DNA of 64,000 nucleotides from Angustibacter sp049994355 (GCF_049994355.1 NZ_CP188257.1:1364001-1428000); one strand, 5' to 3'; numbered from the stretch's first letter, positions 25,242-34,127 are shown. Translations and numbers: made by a program. Notes: generated from the letters alone by a model not told the origin.

Positions 25242-25997
25242 ATGGCTCCCGATCTCACCGACAGCGGCGCGCGCGTCGACGGCCGCACCCCCGACCAGCT
25301 CCGCCCGGTCAGCATCACCCGCGGCTGGCTGGACCACGCCGAGGGCAGCGTCCTGGTGGAGTTCGGCCGCACCCGGGTGCTGTGCGCGGCGTCCTTCACG
25401 GCCGGCGTGCCGCGCTGGCGCAAGGGTAGCGGCCAGGGCTGGGTCACCGCCGAGTACGCGATGCTGCCGCGCTCGACGAACACCCGCAACGACCGCGAGT
25501 CGGTCAAGGGGCGCATCGGGGGCCGCACGCACGAGATCAGCCGCCTGGTCGGTCGCAGCCTGCGGGCCGTGATCGACACCAAGGCGTTGGGAGAGAACAC
25601 CATCGTGCTTGACTGCGACGTCCTGCAGGCCGACGGCGGGACCCGCACCGCAGCCATCACCGGGGCCTACGTGGCCCTCGCGGACGCCATCGAGAACGCC
25701 CGCGGCAAGGGCCTGGTGGCCTCCGCTGCGAAGCCGTTGACCGGCTCGGTCGCCGCCGTCAGCGTCGGCATCGTCGGCGGTCGCCCGCTGCTGGACCTCT
25801 GCTACGACGAGGACGTCACCGCCGGCACCGACATGAACGTCGTGATGACCGGCGACGGTCGCTACGTCGAGGTGCAGGGCACCGCGGAGGGCGAGGCGTT
25901 CGACCGCGCCCTGCTGGACGGTCTGCTGGACCTCGCCGCCGTCGGCTGCGCCGAGCTGACCGAGCTGCAGAGGGCGGCGCTGGAGCCCCCGAAGTGA
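25242..25997 (+). CDS. rph: Ribonuclease PH
   Basis: 251 residues. A phosphorolytic 3'-5' exoribonuclease for tRNA 3' trimming. GRTRVLCAAS, GWVTAEYAMLPRSTNTR, GRTHEISRLVGRSLRAVID and LDCDVLQADGGTRTAAITGAYVAL are diagnostic. Start 25242 gives the usual length; the open frame from 25017 reads through the upstream hydrolase gene. It overlaps the next gene by four bases (GTGA). Confidence 0.95.
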   Translation: MAPDLTDSGARVDGRTPDQLRPVSITRGWLDHAEGSVLVEFGRTRVLCAASFTAGVPRWRKGSGQGWVTAEYAMLPRSTNTRNDRESVKGRIGGRTHEISRLVGRSLRAVIDTKALGENTIVLDCDVLQADGGTRTAAITGAYVALADAIENARGKGLVASAAKPLTGSVAAVSVGIVGGRPLLDLCYDEDVTAGTDMNVVMTGDGRYVEVQGTAEGEAFDRALLDGLLDLAAVGCAELTELQRAALEPPK

Positions 25998-26671
25998 GCG
26001 CACCGCAGGGCGCCCGGCTGGTGCTGGCCACGCACAACCCGCACAAGGTCGCGGAGCTGCGCGAGATCCTCGCGGACGTCCTCGCCGACCGTGGGCTGGA
26101 CGTCGACCTGGACCGTGCCGTGGTGGGCGCCGGCGACTTCCCCGGCCTGGGCGAGCCGGTGGAGGACGGCGACTCGTTCGCGGCGAACGCGTTGATCAAG
26201 GCTCGCGCAGTGTGCGCGGCCACCGGTCTGCCAGCGCTGGCGGACGACTCGGGGCTGGCCGTCGACATCCTGGGCGGTTCGCCGGGCATCTTCTCGGCCC
26301 GCTGGTCCGGCAAGCCGGCCGGCGGTGCGGATCGCGGCGTGCGGGACCGCGCCAACGTGGTGCTGCTTCTCGAGCAGCTCGACGACGTGCTGGACGAGCA
26401 CCGCGGCGCCGGCTTCGTCTGCGCCGTCGCACTCGTCACGCCGTCCGGCGGCGAGCACGTCGAGCACGGCGAGGTGCGCGGCGTGCTGGCCCGGGAACCG
26501 CAGGGGGACAACGGGTTCGGCTACGACCCGATCCTGCAGGTGGACCCCGAACGCACCCTGGCGCAGTTCAGCAACGCGGAGAAGAACGCGATCAGCCATC
26601 GCGGCCGGGCCCTGCGCGCTATCGCACCGCGACTGGTCGACCTGCTGGTGGCGGACGTCAGCACTTCGTAA
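25994..26671 (+). CDS. rdgB: RdgB/HAM1-family non-canonical purine NTP pyrophosphatase
   Basis: 225 residues. It removes dITP/XTP from the nucleotide pool. LVLATHNPHKVAELREIL, EDGDSFAANALIKA, ALADDSGLAVDIL, GDNGFGYDPIL and ISHRGRAL are the conserved substrate and metal sites. It is the last gene of the block with rph, in the same order as Rv1340-Rv1341. Confidence 0.93.
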   Translation: MSAPQGARLVLATHNPHKVAELREILADVLADRGLDVDLDRAVVGAGDFPGLGEPVEDGDSFAANALIKARAVCAATGLPALADDSGLAVDILGGSPGIFSARWSGKPAGGADRGVRDRANVVLLLEQLDDVLDEHRGAGFVCAVALVTPSGGEHVEHGEVRGVLAREPQGDNGFGYDPILQVDPERTLAQFSNAEKNAISHRGRALRAIAPRLVDLLVADVSTS

Positions 26672-26719
26672 TGGTCAGGTGCCGTCTCTTTTGACCCGGG
26701 CCCGTGTGATGCTTGACGG

Positions 26720-28342
26720 GTGACAAGCAAGGCGGGCAGCGCCCCGCTGCTGGACGCGCAGCCGGCGCCGCGTCCACGCAGCGCGACCATCTGGTGGCCG
26801 GCGCTGACCGGTGTGGTCGCCGGCGCCCTGACCATCGCGGTGGCCGAGCTCATCGCGGCGCTCCTGGTGCGCACGGGGCACACCCACGGCACACCGTCGC
26901 CGGTGGTGGCGCTCGGGCAGGCGTTCATCGACCGCACCCCGCCCTGGCTCAAGGACTTCGCGGTCTCGACGTTCGGCACGCACGACAAGACCGCGCTGCT
27001 GACCAGCATTGCCGTGGTGGTCACGGTGGTGGCAGCGGTCGCTGGAATCGTGGCTGCCCGCAACCGGCTCATCGGGCTGCTCGTGGTGGTGACCATGGCG
27101 GCGGTCGCCGGGTTGGCCGTCCTCAGCCGGCCGAAGGCCTCTGGCACCGACCTGCTGCCGCTGATCGTCGGTACCGTGGTCGGGCTCTTCACGCTGTCGT
27201 ACCTGACGGACCAGTGGACGCGCACCCAGCTCGCGGTGTCGAACCCGACCCCCAGTGAGCAGCTGGATGCCAGCCTCGGCCGCCGCGCCTTCCTGCGCGG
27301 GCTGGTGGGCGCGGGCGGGGCTGCCGTCCTGGCCGCGGTCGGCTCGCAGGTCATCGCGCACGCCAGCCGCGCCGTCCAGGCCAGCCGTGCGGCGCTGCGG
27401 CTGCCGGCGCCGACCGGTCCTACTCCGACGCCCGCCGAGCTGGCCAGCCTGGAGGTGTCCGGGATCAGCCCGATGGTCACGCCGCCGGACGATTTCTACC
27501 GGATTGACACGGCGCTGTCCGTGCCGCAGCTGTCCACCCAGGACTGGAAGCTGCGGGTGCACGGCATGGTGGCCAACGAGATCGAGCTGAGCTTCGCCGA
27601 CCTGCTCGCCCTGCCGATGATCGAGCGGATGACCACGCTGACCTGCGTGTCGAACGAGGTGGGCGGCGAGCTGATCGGCAACCAGGTCTGGCTGGGCCAC
27701 CCGATCCGCGAGCTGCTGGCCCGGGCGGTACCCAGCGCGGACGCCGACATGGTGCTGTCCACCAGCATCGACGGCTTCACCGCGGGCACCCCGCTGGACG
27801 CCCTCACCGACGACAACCGCGACGCCCTGCTGGCCATCGCGATGAGCGGGCAGCCGCTGCCGGTCGAGCACGGCTTCCCGGTGCGGATGGTCGTGCCAGG
27901 GCTGTACGGCTACGTGTCGGCGACCAAGTGGGTGGTCGACCTCGAGGTCACCCGCTTCGACCGCGACGAGGGGTACTGGACGCCGCGTGGCTGGTCGCCG
28001 ATGGGGCCGATCAAGACGGGCTCTCGGATCGACGTCCCGCGTGGTGGCCGGGTGGACCCCGGCAAGGTGGCCGTGGCCGGCATCGCCTGGGCCCAGCATC
28101 GCGGCATCGACAAGGTCGAGGTGCGGGTGGACGAGGGCGCCTGGCAGCCCGCCCGCCTCGGCGAGGGCGGCACCAAGGACAGCTGGAAGCAGTGGGTCTT
28201 CGAGTGGGATGCGACCAAGGGCGAGCACACCCTGCAGGTCCGGGCCACGGACGGCCAGGACGACGTCCAGACCGGGCAGCAGGCGACACCGGCGCCGAAC
28301 GGCGCGACCGGCTGGGACACCGTCACGGTCACCGTGAACTGA
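26720..28342 (+). CDS. Membrane-anchored molybdopterin-dependent oxidoreductase (SUOX/YedY family)
   Basis: 540 residues. The N-terminal ~160 residues hold four hydrophobic segments (WWPALTGVVAGALTIAVAEL, TSIAVVVTVVAAVAGIV and two others). Next is a twin-arginine-like RRAFLRGLVGAGGAAVLAAVG stretch. The molybdopterin domain follows, with MTTLTCVSNEVGG, where the Cys is the molybdenum ligand, and RMVVPGLYGYVSATKWVVDLEV. The C-terminal ~110 residues are the Mo-co dimerisation domain. The substrate is unknown. Confidence 0.88.
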   Translation: MTSKAGSAPLLDAQPAPRPRSATIWWPALTGVVAGALTIAVAELIAALLVRTGHTHGTPSPVVALGQAFIDRTPPWLKDFAVSTFGTHDKTALLTSIAVVVTVVAAVAGIVAARNRLIGLLVVVTMAAVAGLAVLSRPKASGTDLLPLIVGTVVGLFTLSYLTDQWTRTQLAVSNPTPSEQLDASLGRRAFLRGLVGAGGAAVLAAVGSQVIAHASRAVQASRAALRLPAPTGPTPTPAELASLEVSGISPMVTPPDDFYRIDTALSVPQLSTQDWKLRVHGMVANEIELSFADLLALPMIERMTTLTCVSNEVGGELIGNQVWLGHPIRELLARAVPSADADMVLSTSIDGFTAGTPLDALTDDNRDALLAIAMSGQPLPVEHGFPVRMVVPGLYGYVSATKWVVDLEVTRFDRDEGYWTPRGWSPMGPIKTGSRIDVPRGGRVDPGKVAVAGIAWAQHRGIDKVEVRVDEGAWQPARLGEGGTKDSWKQWVFEWDATKGEHTLQVRATDGQDDVQTGQQATPAPNGATGWDTVTVTVN

Positions 28343-28383
28343 CTAGGTGGACGTGGGCAGCACCGTGGCTGCGGCATTGCGCT

Positions 28384-28405
28384 GGCTCGGTCACCGACCC
28401 GAGCC
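28384..28405. terminator. Hairpin between convergent oxidoreductase and DinB genes
   Basis: GGCTCGG (28384-28390) pairs perfectly with CCGAGCC (28399-28405). It lies between two genes that converge, so it could serve both. Confidence 0.5.
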
Positions 28406-28414
28406 CCTGCTCGC

Positions 28415-28954
28415 TCACTGCCCGGTACGGCCGTCGATGCACTCGCGCAGCAGGTCGGCGTGGCCCGCGTGCCGTGCGTACTCCTCGATCACGTGCACCA
28501 GCACGTCCCGGATCGAGGCGCTCTCGTCGTGCAGGGACACCTCGCGGCCCAGGTCGGCCTCGTCGAGGGCGTCCAGCCACTCGTTGGCCGCGCCTATCTC
28601 GGCCTTCCAGGTGGCGAAGGCCTCCTCGACCGCCGCGGGCTCCGGGGCCGCGCCGGTGAAGTCCCAGTCCCTGTCGTCCTCGCGCTTGTACAGCCGCGGT
28701 GCGTCGGTGCGTCCTTGCAGCACCCGCTGGAACCAGTTGTTCTCCACCTGGGCGAGGTGCCGGACCAACCCGAGCAGGCTGAGGGTGCTGGGCGGCACGG
28801 ACCGTCGGGCGAGCTGTTCGGCCACCAGCCCTGAGCACTTCAGCTCGATGGTCAGCCGATAGTTGGCGAGGTACTCGCGGTAGGTCGCCTTCTCGCCCAC
28901 CGGGTTGCCGTAGGTGCGAGGGTCGTGCTCGGGGTCGGTCCACCTGTCATTCAT
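28415..28954 (-). CDS. DinB/DUF664 family protein
   Basis: 179 residues. The four-helix DinB fold is indicated by LGLVRHLAQVENNWFQRVLQG and VLVHVIEEYARHAGHADLLRECIDG, which place the three histidines expected for a metal site. DUF664/DinB proteins include mycothiol-dependent transferases and maleylpyruvate isomerase, but the substrate here is unknown. ATG 28954 is preferred; an in-frame GTG at 28978 would add eight residues. Confidence 0.82.
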   Translation of the reverse strand: MNDRWTDPEHDPRTYGNPVGEKATYREYLANYRLTIELKCSGLVAEQLARRSVPPSTLSLLGLVRHLAQVENNWFQRVLQGRTDAPRLYKREDDRDWDFTGAAPEPAAVEEAFATWKAEIGAANEWLDALDEADLGREVSLHDESASIRDVLVHVIEEYARHAGHADLLRECIDGRTGQ

Positions 28955-29001
28955 GGGCAAACCCAATCCCAGCGACACCGGATCGGCAAGGGCGGCGGGT
29001 T

Positions 29002-29955
29002 CTACGTGCCGGCGAGCCGCTCCACCACGGGTGCCAGCTGGTCGAGGTCACCGACCAGGAACGACGAGATGCCCAGCCTCTCGCGCAGCTCGCTGAACTT
29101 CTCGACCAGGCGGTCGTGGGAGCCGATGAACAGGTGCGGGGAGTCCAGCACCTCGCGCTCGGTGAGGTCGACGCCGCCACGCTCAAGGACGGCGGCTCGC
29201 ACCTTCTCGATCTCGCCGTGCAGGTCGTCGGTGACCGTCGTCGGCCAGAACGAGGGGTAGACGTTGAACGTCAGCTCGCCGAACCGGTCACCGGCCGCCT
29301 GCCGGACCCAGTCGATCTTCTCCGCCGTCGCCTCCCAGGTGTAGGACCGGAAGTCCGGGACGGCGCCGCGCCGGATCCGAGGGGCCAGCCCGACGATCTG
29401 CGCCTCGCGCGCGGCCAGCTCCAGAGTGGTCCGACCGCCGCCGCCGATGAAGAACGGCGGGTGCGGCTGCTGCACGGGCTTGGGCTGCCCGTCGTAGTCG
29501 GTGATCGTGTAGTGCTCGCCGCTGAACGAGAACGGACCCGTGCCGAAGCACCCCTTGATGACCGCCACCGACTCGGCCAACCGGGCCTGGCGGACCCGGA
29601 TCGGGTCGAACCGCAGGCCGATCGCGGCGTACTCGGGCTCGTTCCAGCCGGCCCCGATCGCCACGTCCAGCCGGCCCTCGGACAACGCGTCCAGGGTGGC
29701 CAGGTCCTGCGCCAGGACCGCCGGGTGCCGCAGGTCGTTGTTGTGCACGAACGCACTGATCCGGATCCGGTCGGTCAGCGCGGCGACCGCGGCCAGGTAC
29801 GGCACCGGGGCCGGCTGGCCGACGAGGTGGTCGGGCAGCGCGAACGTGGTGATCCCCAGCTGCTCCGCGGCGCGGGCCTTCTCGCCGAGCTCTCGCGCGC
29901 TGGACGCGTCGAACGCGTCGGCCATGAACGTGAACGGCTTGGTCATGGCCAGCAT
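29002..29955 (-). CDS. LLM-class (F420-type) flavin-dependent oxidoreductase
   Basis: 317 residues of a luciferase-like monooxygenase barrel. Marks are ARAAEQLGITTFALPDHL, LATLDALSEGRLDVAIGAGWNEPEYAAIGL, PPFFIGGGGRTTLELAAREAQIVGL and a C-terminal SHDRLVEKFSELRERLG. In actinobacteria such proteins usually use coenzyme F420. ATG 29955 is chosen because AAGGG precedes it; 29946 is another possibility. Confidence 0.87.
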   Translation of the reverse strand: MLAMTKPFTFMADAFDASSARELGEKARAAEQLGITTFALPDHLVGQPAPVPYLAAVAALTDRIRISAFVHNNDLRHPAVLAQDLATLDALSEGRLDVAIGAGWNEPEYAAIGLRFDPIRVRQARLAESVAVIKGCFGTGPFSFSGEHYTITDYDGQPKPVQQPHPPFFIGGGGRTTLELAAREAQIVGLAPRIRRGAVPDFRSYTWEATAEKIDWVRQAAGDRFGELTFNVYPSFWPTTVTDDLHGEIEKVRAAVLERGGVDLTEREVLDSPHLFIGSHDRLVEKFSELRERLGISSFLVGDLDQLAPVVERLAGT

Positions 29956-30050
29956 CATGGCCCTTGCCGCGTATCCGCGGCGAGGTCCCTGCGCTCTTAG
30001 CCCACGGGACGCCGCTCACGAGGGGCGGCTGCACATCCGGGGGGATCCAG

Positions 30051-32177
30051 ATGACTTCGAAGCCTCGACAGCCCGCGCAGCGGGACCATGTCGTGCTCAC
30101 ACCTGCGCGCTGGCAGTTCCGACAGCTGATCACGGCCAACCCGAACCACTTCGGCACGTTCCCGGACCTGCCGTTCGAGGTCGTCGAGCCCTTGAAGGGG
30201 GACACCTCCTACGAGCAGGTCTCGTGCGTCTCGTACAGCCCGAGCCGGGACCGGATCGAGGCGACGATCGACGTCAAGCAGACGTTCGGCTACTCCGGTG
30301 GTCCCTGCACGAGCGGGTCGTTCGAGCACCTGCGGTTCTACGTCGACTACGGCAGCGGCTGGGAGGACGCCGGCCCGGCCGCGATCAAGGTGCACGACTT
30401 CGCCGAGGGCAAGGACTGCCCGGGCGACCCGCTGCACCCGCTGAGCTACGTGGCCAGCGTCGCGCACGTTCCGCACCGCAGGTGGTGCGGGACGCCAGTG
30501 CTGCCGCGGGTACGGGTGATCCTGTCCTGGAATCTGCCGCCGACGCCCGGTGACCCGGACTTCCCGCCGGTCTGGGGCGACGTCCATGAGTGCAACGTGC
30601 AGATCGCGCCGCGCCGCTTCTTCTTCGGCGACATCGTCCACCTGCTGCCGTCCAAGGTCGTCCAGCTGCTGCCGCAGAAGGTGCTGCAGCAGGTGCCGAT
30701 CCCGCATCCTGACCCCGACCCGGGCCCGCAGCTCACCGTGGCCGAGCTCGCCGACCAGTACGTCCAGCTCGACGTCCCGCAGCACCGGTTCGCGTTCCCG
30801 CACGTCATGGCGCTCAGCGACTCCGACGCCGCCAGCTCGGCCAGCCTGATCAGCTCGGCCCTGGCCGCGCTCGAGTCGAAGATCAACCTGAGCGAGATCT
30901 TCAAGCAGCTCGAGGACACCAAGGGCAACGTGGACTACGAGGAGCTGGAGTGCCTCGGCCTCGACGAGGGCCTGTCCTCCCTGGTGGCCACGTTCAACGT
31001 CAAGAAGGGCAGCGGCTACTCCGGCGGCCCCTGCACCGCGGGCAGCACCGAGTACGTGGCCTTCTGGGCTGACTGGGACGACGAGTGCCAGTACACCTAC
31101 CTGGGCACCGCGCAGGTCACCGCGCACGACTACGACGTCCCCGGCGGGGGCCTCTGCTACGCGGCCATCCAACCGGTCGACCTCGGTGCTCTGCGCCGTC
31201 CCTGCGACGTGCCCCGGATCAGTCGGGTGCGTGCTGTGCTGTCCTGGGGCAGCCCGCCGTCCACCACCGATGCGGACGAGGTTCCGGTGTGGGGCAACAG
31301 GATCGACCGGCACGTGCAGGTCGAGCCCGGCCCGACGTACGACGGCACCGCGCACTTCACCATTGTCGGCGGCGTGTCCGCGAACAAGGTCAGCCTGGCG
31401 ACCGGGCTGACCGACGTCGGTGCGACGCTCGGCACCTCGACCGTCCCGCTGACCCCGCCGTCGTGCCCGTTCGCCGGGCAGGTCACGCTGCAGGGTCCGA
31501 ACGACCCGACGTTGGTCGGACACCAGTACCGGATCAAGGCGACCGACCTGGCCAGCGGCGGCTTCACCTACCTGGACACGCCGTTCGGGGTGACCGACAG
31601 CAACGGCGACCCAGGCACGGTGACCCCGACGCTGGGCACCGGCTGGGCGACCTGGCCGACCTGGGTGACCAACACGGAGGGATTCCTCGGCGTGCACACC
31701 CCGGGCGGCAACGACCAGTGGGACTACACGCTCGAGCTGGACTCGGACGGCAACACGGTCGACACCGCCCGGGTGCAGATGGACAACCTGGTGCGCAACG
31801 AGATCGACGCCCTGGACACTGTCAACGCAGGCGACCTGTGGCTGGACACCGCAGGTGCTTGCAAGGTGCCGAAGGCCGAGCTCGCCGCCCGCTTCGTGGC
31901 GCGGGACCTGCACTTCTCGAACTGGTCCATCTCGCTGCTCGGCGGCCCCGGCGGCAACCCGCCGCAGCCACCGTTGCACCTGCCGGGCAACCTGCCGATG
32001 CTGGCGACGACGTCCCAGACGCCGTTGTCCGGCACCGACTTCACGATCGACCTGACCGACCCGATGCTGGCGCCGTGCGGCTACGTCGTGCGCCTGACGA
32101 TCGTCGACCGGGCCATCGTGAACAGCGTGACGCAGGGGCAGCACGCGACGATCGACCGCGGAATCTGCCTGGAGTAG
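30051..32177 (+). CDS. 708-residue protein of unknown function with an internal duplication
   Basis: I do not recognise the family. No signal peptide, lipobox or membrane segment is visible. Two similar blocks of ~150 residues contain KQTFGYSGGPCTSGS..EHLRFYVDY (residues ~78-105) and KKGSGYSGGPCTAGS..EYVAFWADW (~317-345). Each is followed by a Cys-rich stretch, then P..(V/I)SRVRVILSW..PPT and V.WG(D/N) and a VQ(I/V)..(P/R) ending, which looks like a repeated beta-sandwich domain with conserved Cys. The C-terminal ~250 residues are different and beta-rich. A GGGGGGAT ribosome binding site precedes ATG 30051. Palindrome copy C follows the stop. Confidence 0.8.
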   Translation: MTSKPRQPAQRDHVVLTPARWQFRQLITANPNHFGTFPDLPFEVVEPLKGDTSYEQVSCVSYSPSRDRIEATIDVKQTFGYSGGPCTSGSFEHLRFYVDYGSGWEDAGPAAIKVHDFAEGKDCPGDPLHPLSYVASVAHVPHRRWCGTPVLPRVRVILSWNLPPTPGDPDFPPVWGDVHECNVQIAPRRFFFGDIVHLLPSKVVQLLPQKVLQQVPIPHPDPDPGPQLTVAELADQYVQLDVPQHRFAFPHVMALSDSDAASSASLISSALAALESKINLSEIFKQLEDTKGNVDYEELECLGLDEGLSSLVATFNVKKGSGYSGGPCTAGSTEYVAFWADWDDECQYTYLGTAQVTAHDYDVPGGGLCYAAIQPVDLGALRRPCDVPRISRVRAVLSWGSPPSTTDADEVPVWGNRIDRHVQVEPGPTYDGTAHFTIVGGVSANKVSLATGLTDVGATLGTSTVPLTPPSCPFAGQVTLQGPNDPTLVGHQYRIKATDLASGGFTYLDTPFGVTDSNGDPGTVTPTLGTGWATWPTWVTNTEGFLGVHTPGGNDQWDYTLELDSDGNTVDTARVQMDNLVRNEIDALDTVNAGDLWLDTAGACKVPKAELAARFVARDLHFSNWSISLLGGPGGNPPQPPLHLPGNLPMLATTSQTPLSGTDFTIDLTDPMLAPCGYVVRLTIVDRAIVNSVTQGQHATIDRGICLE

Positions 32178-32193
32178 CAGGGGGATTCGCCGA

Positions 32194-32233
32194 CGTGGCA
32201 ACCTCGCATCACCCGCGATGCGAGGTTGCCACG
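32194..32233. repeat. Palindrome family copy C (REP-like)
   Basis: Arms CGTGGCAACCTCGCATC and its perfect complement (32194-32210 and 32217-32233) flank the 6-nt loop ACCCGC. It follows the template GGCAAC-NN-CGC-N-TC shared with copies A and B, but several stem bases are changed in compensating pairs. It lies 16 bases after the stop of the 708-residue gene. Confidence 0.78.
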
Positions 32234-32330
32234 ATCGTCGTGCTTGGGGCGTACTCGGCGCGGGCCTACGGGAGTACCGTGGCTGGCTGCCACCCCGCTG
32301 TGGCGCGAGGTGGGCCGAAGGGAGCCCGTC

Positions 32331-32939
32331 ATGTTCGTACAGGTGATCCAGGGTCATGTTTCGGATGCCCCGAAGGTGCGTGAGCAGCTCGACAAGTGGG
32401 TGAGCGAGCTGGCCCCCGGGGCGGACGGCTGGCTGGGCAGCACGTCCGGGGTGACCGAGGACGGCCAGGTGGTGGCCCTGGCCCGGTTCGAGTCCGAGGA
32501 GGCCGCGCAGCGCAACAGCGATCGGCCGGAGCAGTCGGCGTGGTGGGACGGCATGGCTGCGCTCTTCACCGACGAGCCGGTGTTCCACAACAGCACCTCG
32601 GTCGAGGTCGACACGGTCGGGGATCCGGACCAGGCCGGTTTCGTCCAGGTCATGCAGGGGCTCTCGAGCGACCCCGATCGCGCGCGCGAGCTGATGGCCA
32701 ACGAGCCGACCGACATGCGGGCGTTGCGGCCGGACATCCTCGGCACGATGTCGATCGGGCACGACGCCGGCGCCTGGACGATGGCCATCTACTTCACCTC
32801 CGAGGAGGCGGCCCGCGAGGGCGAGCAGAAGGAGATGCCGCCGCAGATGCAGGAGATGATGCAGGAGATGCAGGCGCTCACGATCGGGGAGCCTTCGTTC
32901 TACGACTTCAAGGACCCCTGGCTCAACTCGCCGGGCTGA
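32331..32939 (+). CDS. Two-domain dimeric alpha-beta barrel-like protein of unknown function
   Basis: 202 residues made of two similar halves: MFVQVIQGHVSDAPKVREQLDKW and AGFVQVMQGLSSDPDRARELM each begin a ferredoxin-like/ABM-type unit, and each contains an (A/T)..RFESEEAA or YFTSEEAARE helix. The substrate is unknown. The tail is Met/Gln/Glu-rich. Start ATG 32331 is the first after a GGAG-like sequence. Confidence 0.72.
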   Translation: MFVQVIQGHVSDAPKVREQLDKWVSELAPGADGWLGSTSGVTEDGQVVALARFESEEAAQRNSDRPEQSAWWDGMAALFTDEPVFHNSTSVEVDTVGDPDQAGFVQVMQGLSSDPDRARELMANEPTDMRALRPDILGTMSIGHDAGAWTMAIYFTSEEAAREGEQKEMPPQMQEMMQEMQALTIGEPSFYDFKDPWLNSPG

Positions 32940-32948
32940 CCGCGGACC

Positions 32949-34127
32949 TTGCGTCGTTCCCGGCTGCTGCGCGGGCCGGCGCCCGTTCTGGCGCTGGTCT
33001 TGACCGCTGCTGTGGTCGGTGGCCTGCAGGGCGGTTTCACGGATCTCTTCGTGTACCGGTACGGCGGCCGGGCGGTGCTCGACGGGTTGCCCACCCTGCA
33101 GTCCGCCGACCCGGTGACCGGGCTGTGGTTCACCTACCCGCCGTTCGGAGCGGTCGTGATGGTGCCGGTGGCGCTGATGCCGGCCTGGATTGCGGCCGCG
33201 CTCTGGACGGGCGCGTCGGTGGGTGCGCTCGCGGCGGTCGTCGTCCTGGTCCGCCGTTCGCTGGGCCGACCCGCGCCGGGATGGTGGGTAGCGCTGGTGA
33301 CCGCCGGTGCGATCGCCCTGGAACCGGTGTGGCAGAACCTCGCCTTCGGGCAGGTCAACGCGATCCTGATGCTGGCCGTGCTGGTCGACTTGGTGCTGCC
33401 TGAACGGCGTTGGACCGGTGTGCTGGTCGGCATCGCGGCCGGGGTCAAGCTGACCCCGCTGGTGTTCGTCGTGCTGCTCTTGCTGGTGGGTCGTCGAGCC
33501 GCCGCGGGACGAGCGGTCCTCACCTTCTTCGCCACCATCGTGGTCGGCTTCGTGATGATGCCGACCTACTCGACGACGTACTGGACCGACCGGCTGCTCG
33601 ACGCGAGCCGGGTCGGTCCACCGGCCCTGGCCCACAACCAGTCGGTGTACGGTGCGCTGACCCGACTCCTGGACGGACCGCCGCCGACCCTGCTTTGGTT
33701 GGCGGTCGCCGTGCCGCTCTCGGTCGCGGTGCTTGTCGTCGGGGCCGGCTGGTGGCGCCGGGGTGACCGGGTGCTCGGCACCTGTCTGGGGGCGCTCGCC
33801 ATGCTGCTCGCCTCACCGATCTCGTGGTCGCACCACTGGGTGTGGGTGGTTCCGGTGGCGCTGGCGCTGTGGGAGCGCAGCCGTTGGGCGGCCGCCGGGT
33901 GGGCCGCGGTGTTCGTGGCTCGACCGATCCTGTGGCCGCCCTACGGGCACAACCGCGAGTACGGCTGGAGCGCGTTCGACCACGTCGTCGGCAACGCCTA
34001 CCTGATCGCCGCCGTGCTGCTGGCTGCCTGGGCCGCAGCAACGCTCGACCGCCGGGTGAGGCCGGCTGGGCCGGCTCAGTCGCCGGTCGGCGTCGGCACG
34101 GGCTGCGGCGGACGCGGCCCGCGGTAG
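32949..34127 (+). CDS. GT87-type (DUF2029) membrane glycosyltransferase
   Basis: 392 residues with about ten hydrophobic segments. The early YRYGGRAVLDG and WFTYPPFGAV, LAFGQVNAILMLAVLVDL, GVKLTPLVFVV and HNQSVYGALTRL are characteristic of polyprenol-phosphate-mannose-dependent GT87/DUF2029 mannosyltransferases, which act on the outer face of the membrane. The start codon is TTG. The 3' end overlaps the convergent citrate synthase gene by 52 bases, so both transcripts are partly antisense. Confidence 0.85.
   Translation: MRRSRLLRGPAPVLALVLTAAVVGGLQGGFTDLFVYRYGGRAVLDGLPTLQSADPVTGLWFTYPPFGAVVMVPVALMPAWIAAALWTGASVGALAAVVVLVRRSLGRPAPGWWVALVTAGAIALEPVWQNLAFGQVNAILMLAVLVDLVLPERRWTGVLVGIAAGVKLTPLVFVVLLLLVGRRAAAGRAVLTFFATIVVGFVMMPTYSTTYWTDRLLDASRVGPPALAHNQSVYGALTRLLDGPPPTLLWLAVAVPLSVAVLVVGAGWWRRGDRVLGTCLGALAMLLASPISWSHHWVWVVPVALALWERSRWAAAGWAAVFVARPILWPPYGHNREYGWSAFDHVVGNAYLIAAVLLAAWAAATLDRRVRPAGPAQSPVGVGTGCGGRGPR

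Noticed and set aside
28415..28954. The DinB/DUF664 gene as the missing maleylacetoacetate isomerase
   Set aside because: The fold would suit a mycothiol-dependent isomerase, but it lies 11 kb from hmgA next to unrelated genes, so there is no positional support.
29997..33635. A 1212-codon minus-strand open frame
   Set aside because: Same artefact; it lies opposite the 708-residue gene and its neighbours and has no recognisable domain or start signal.
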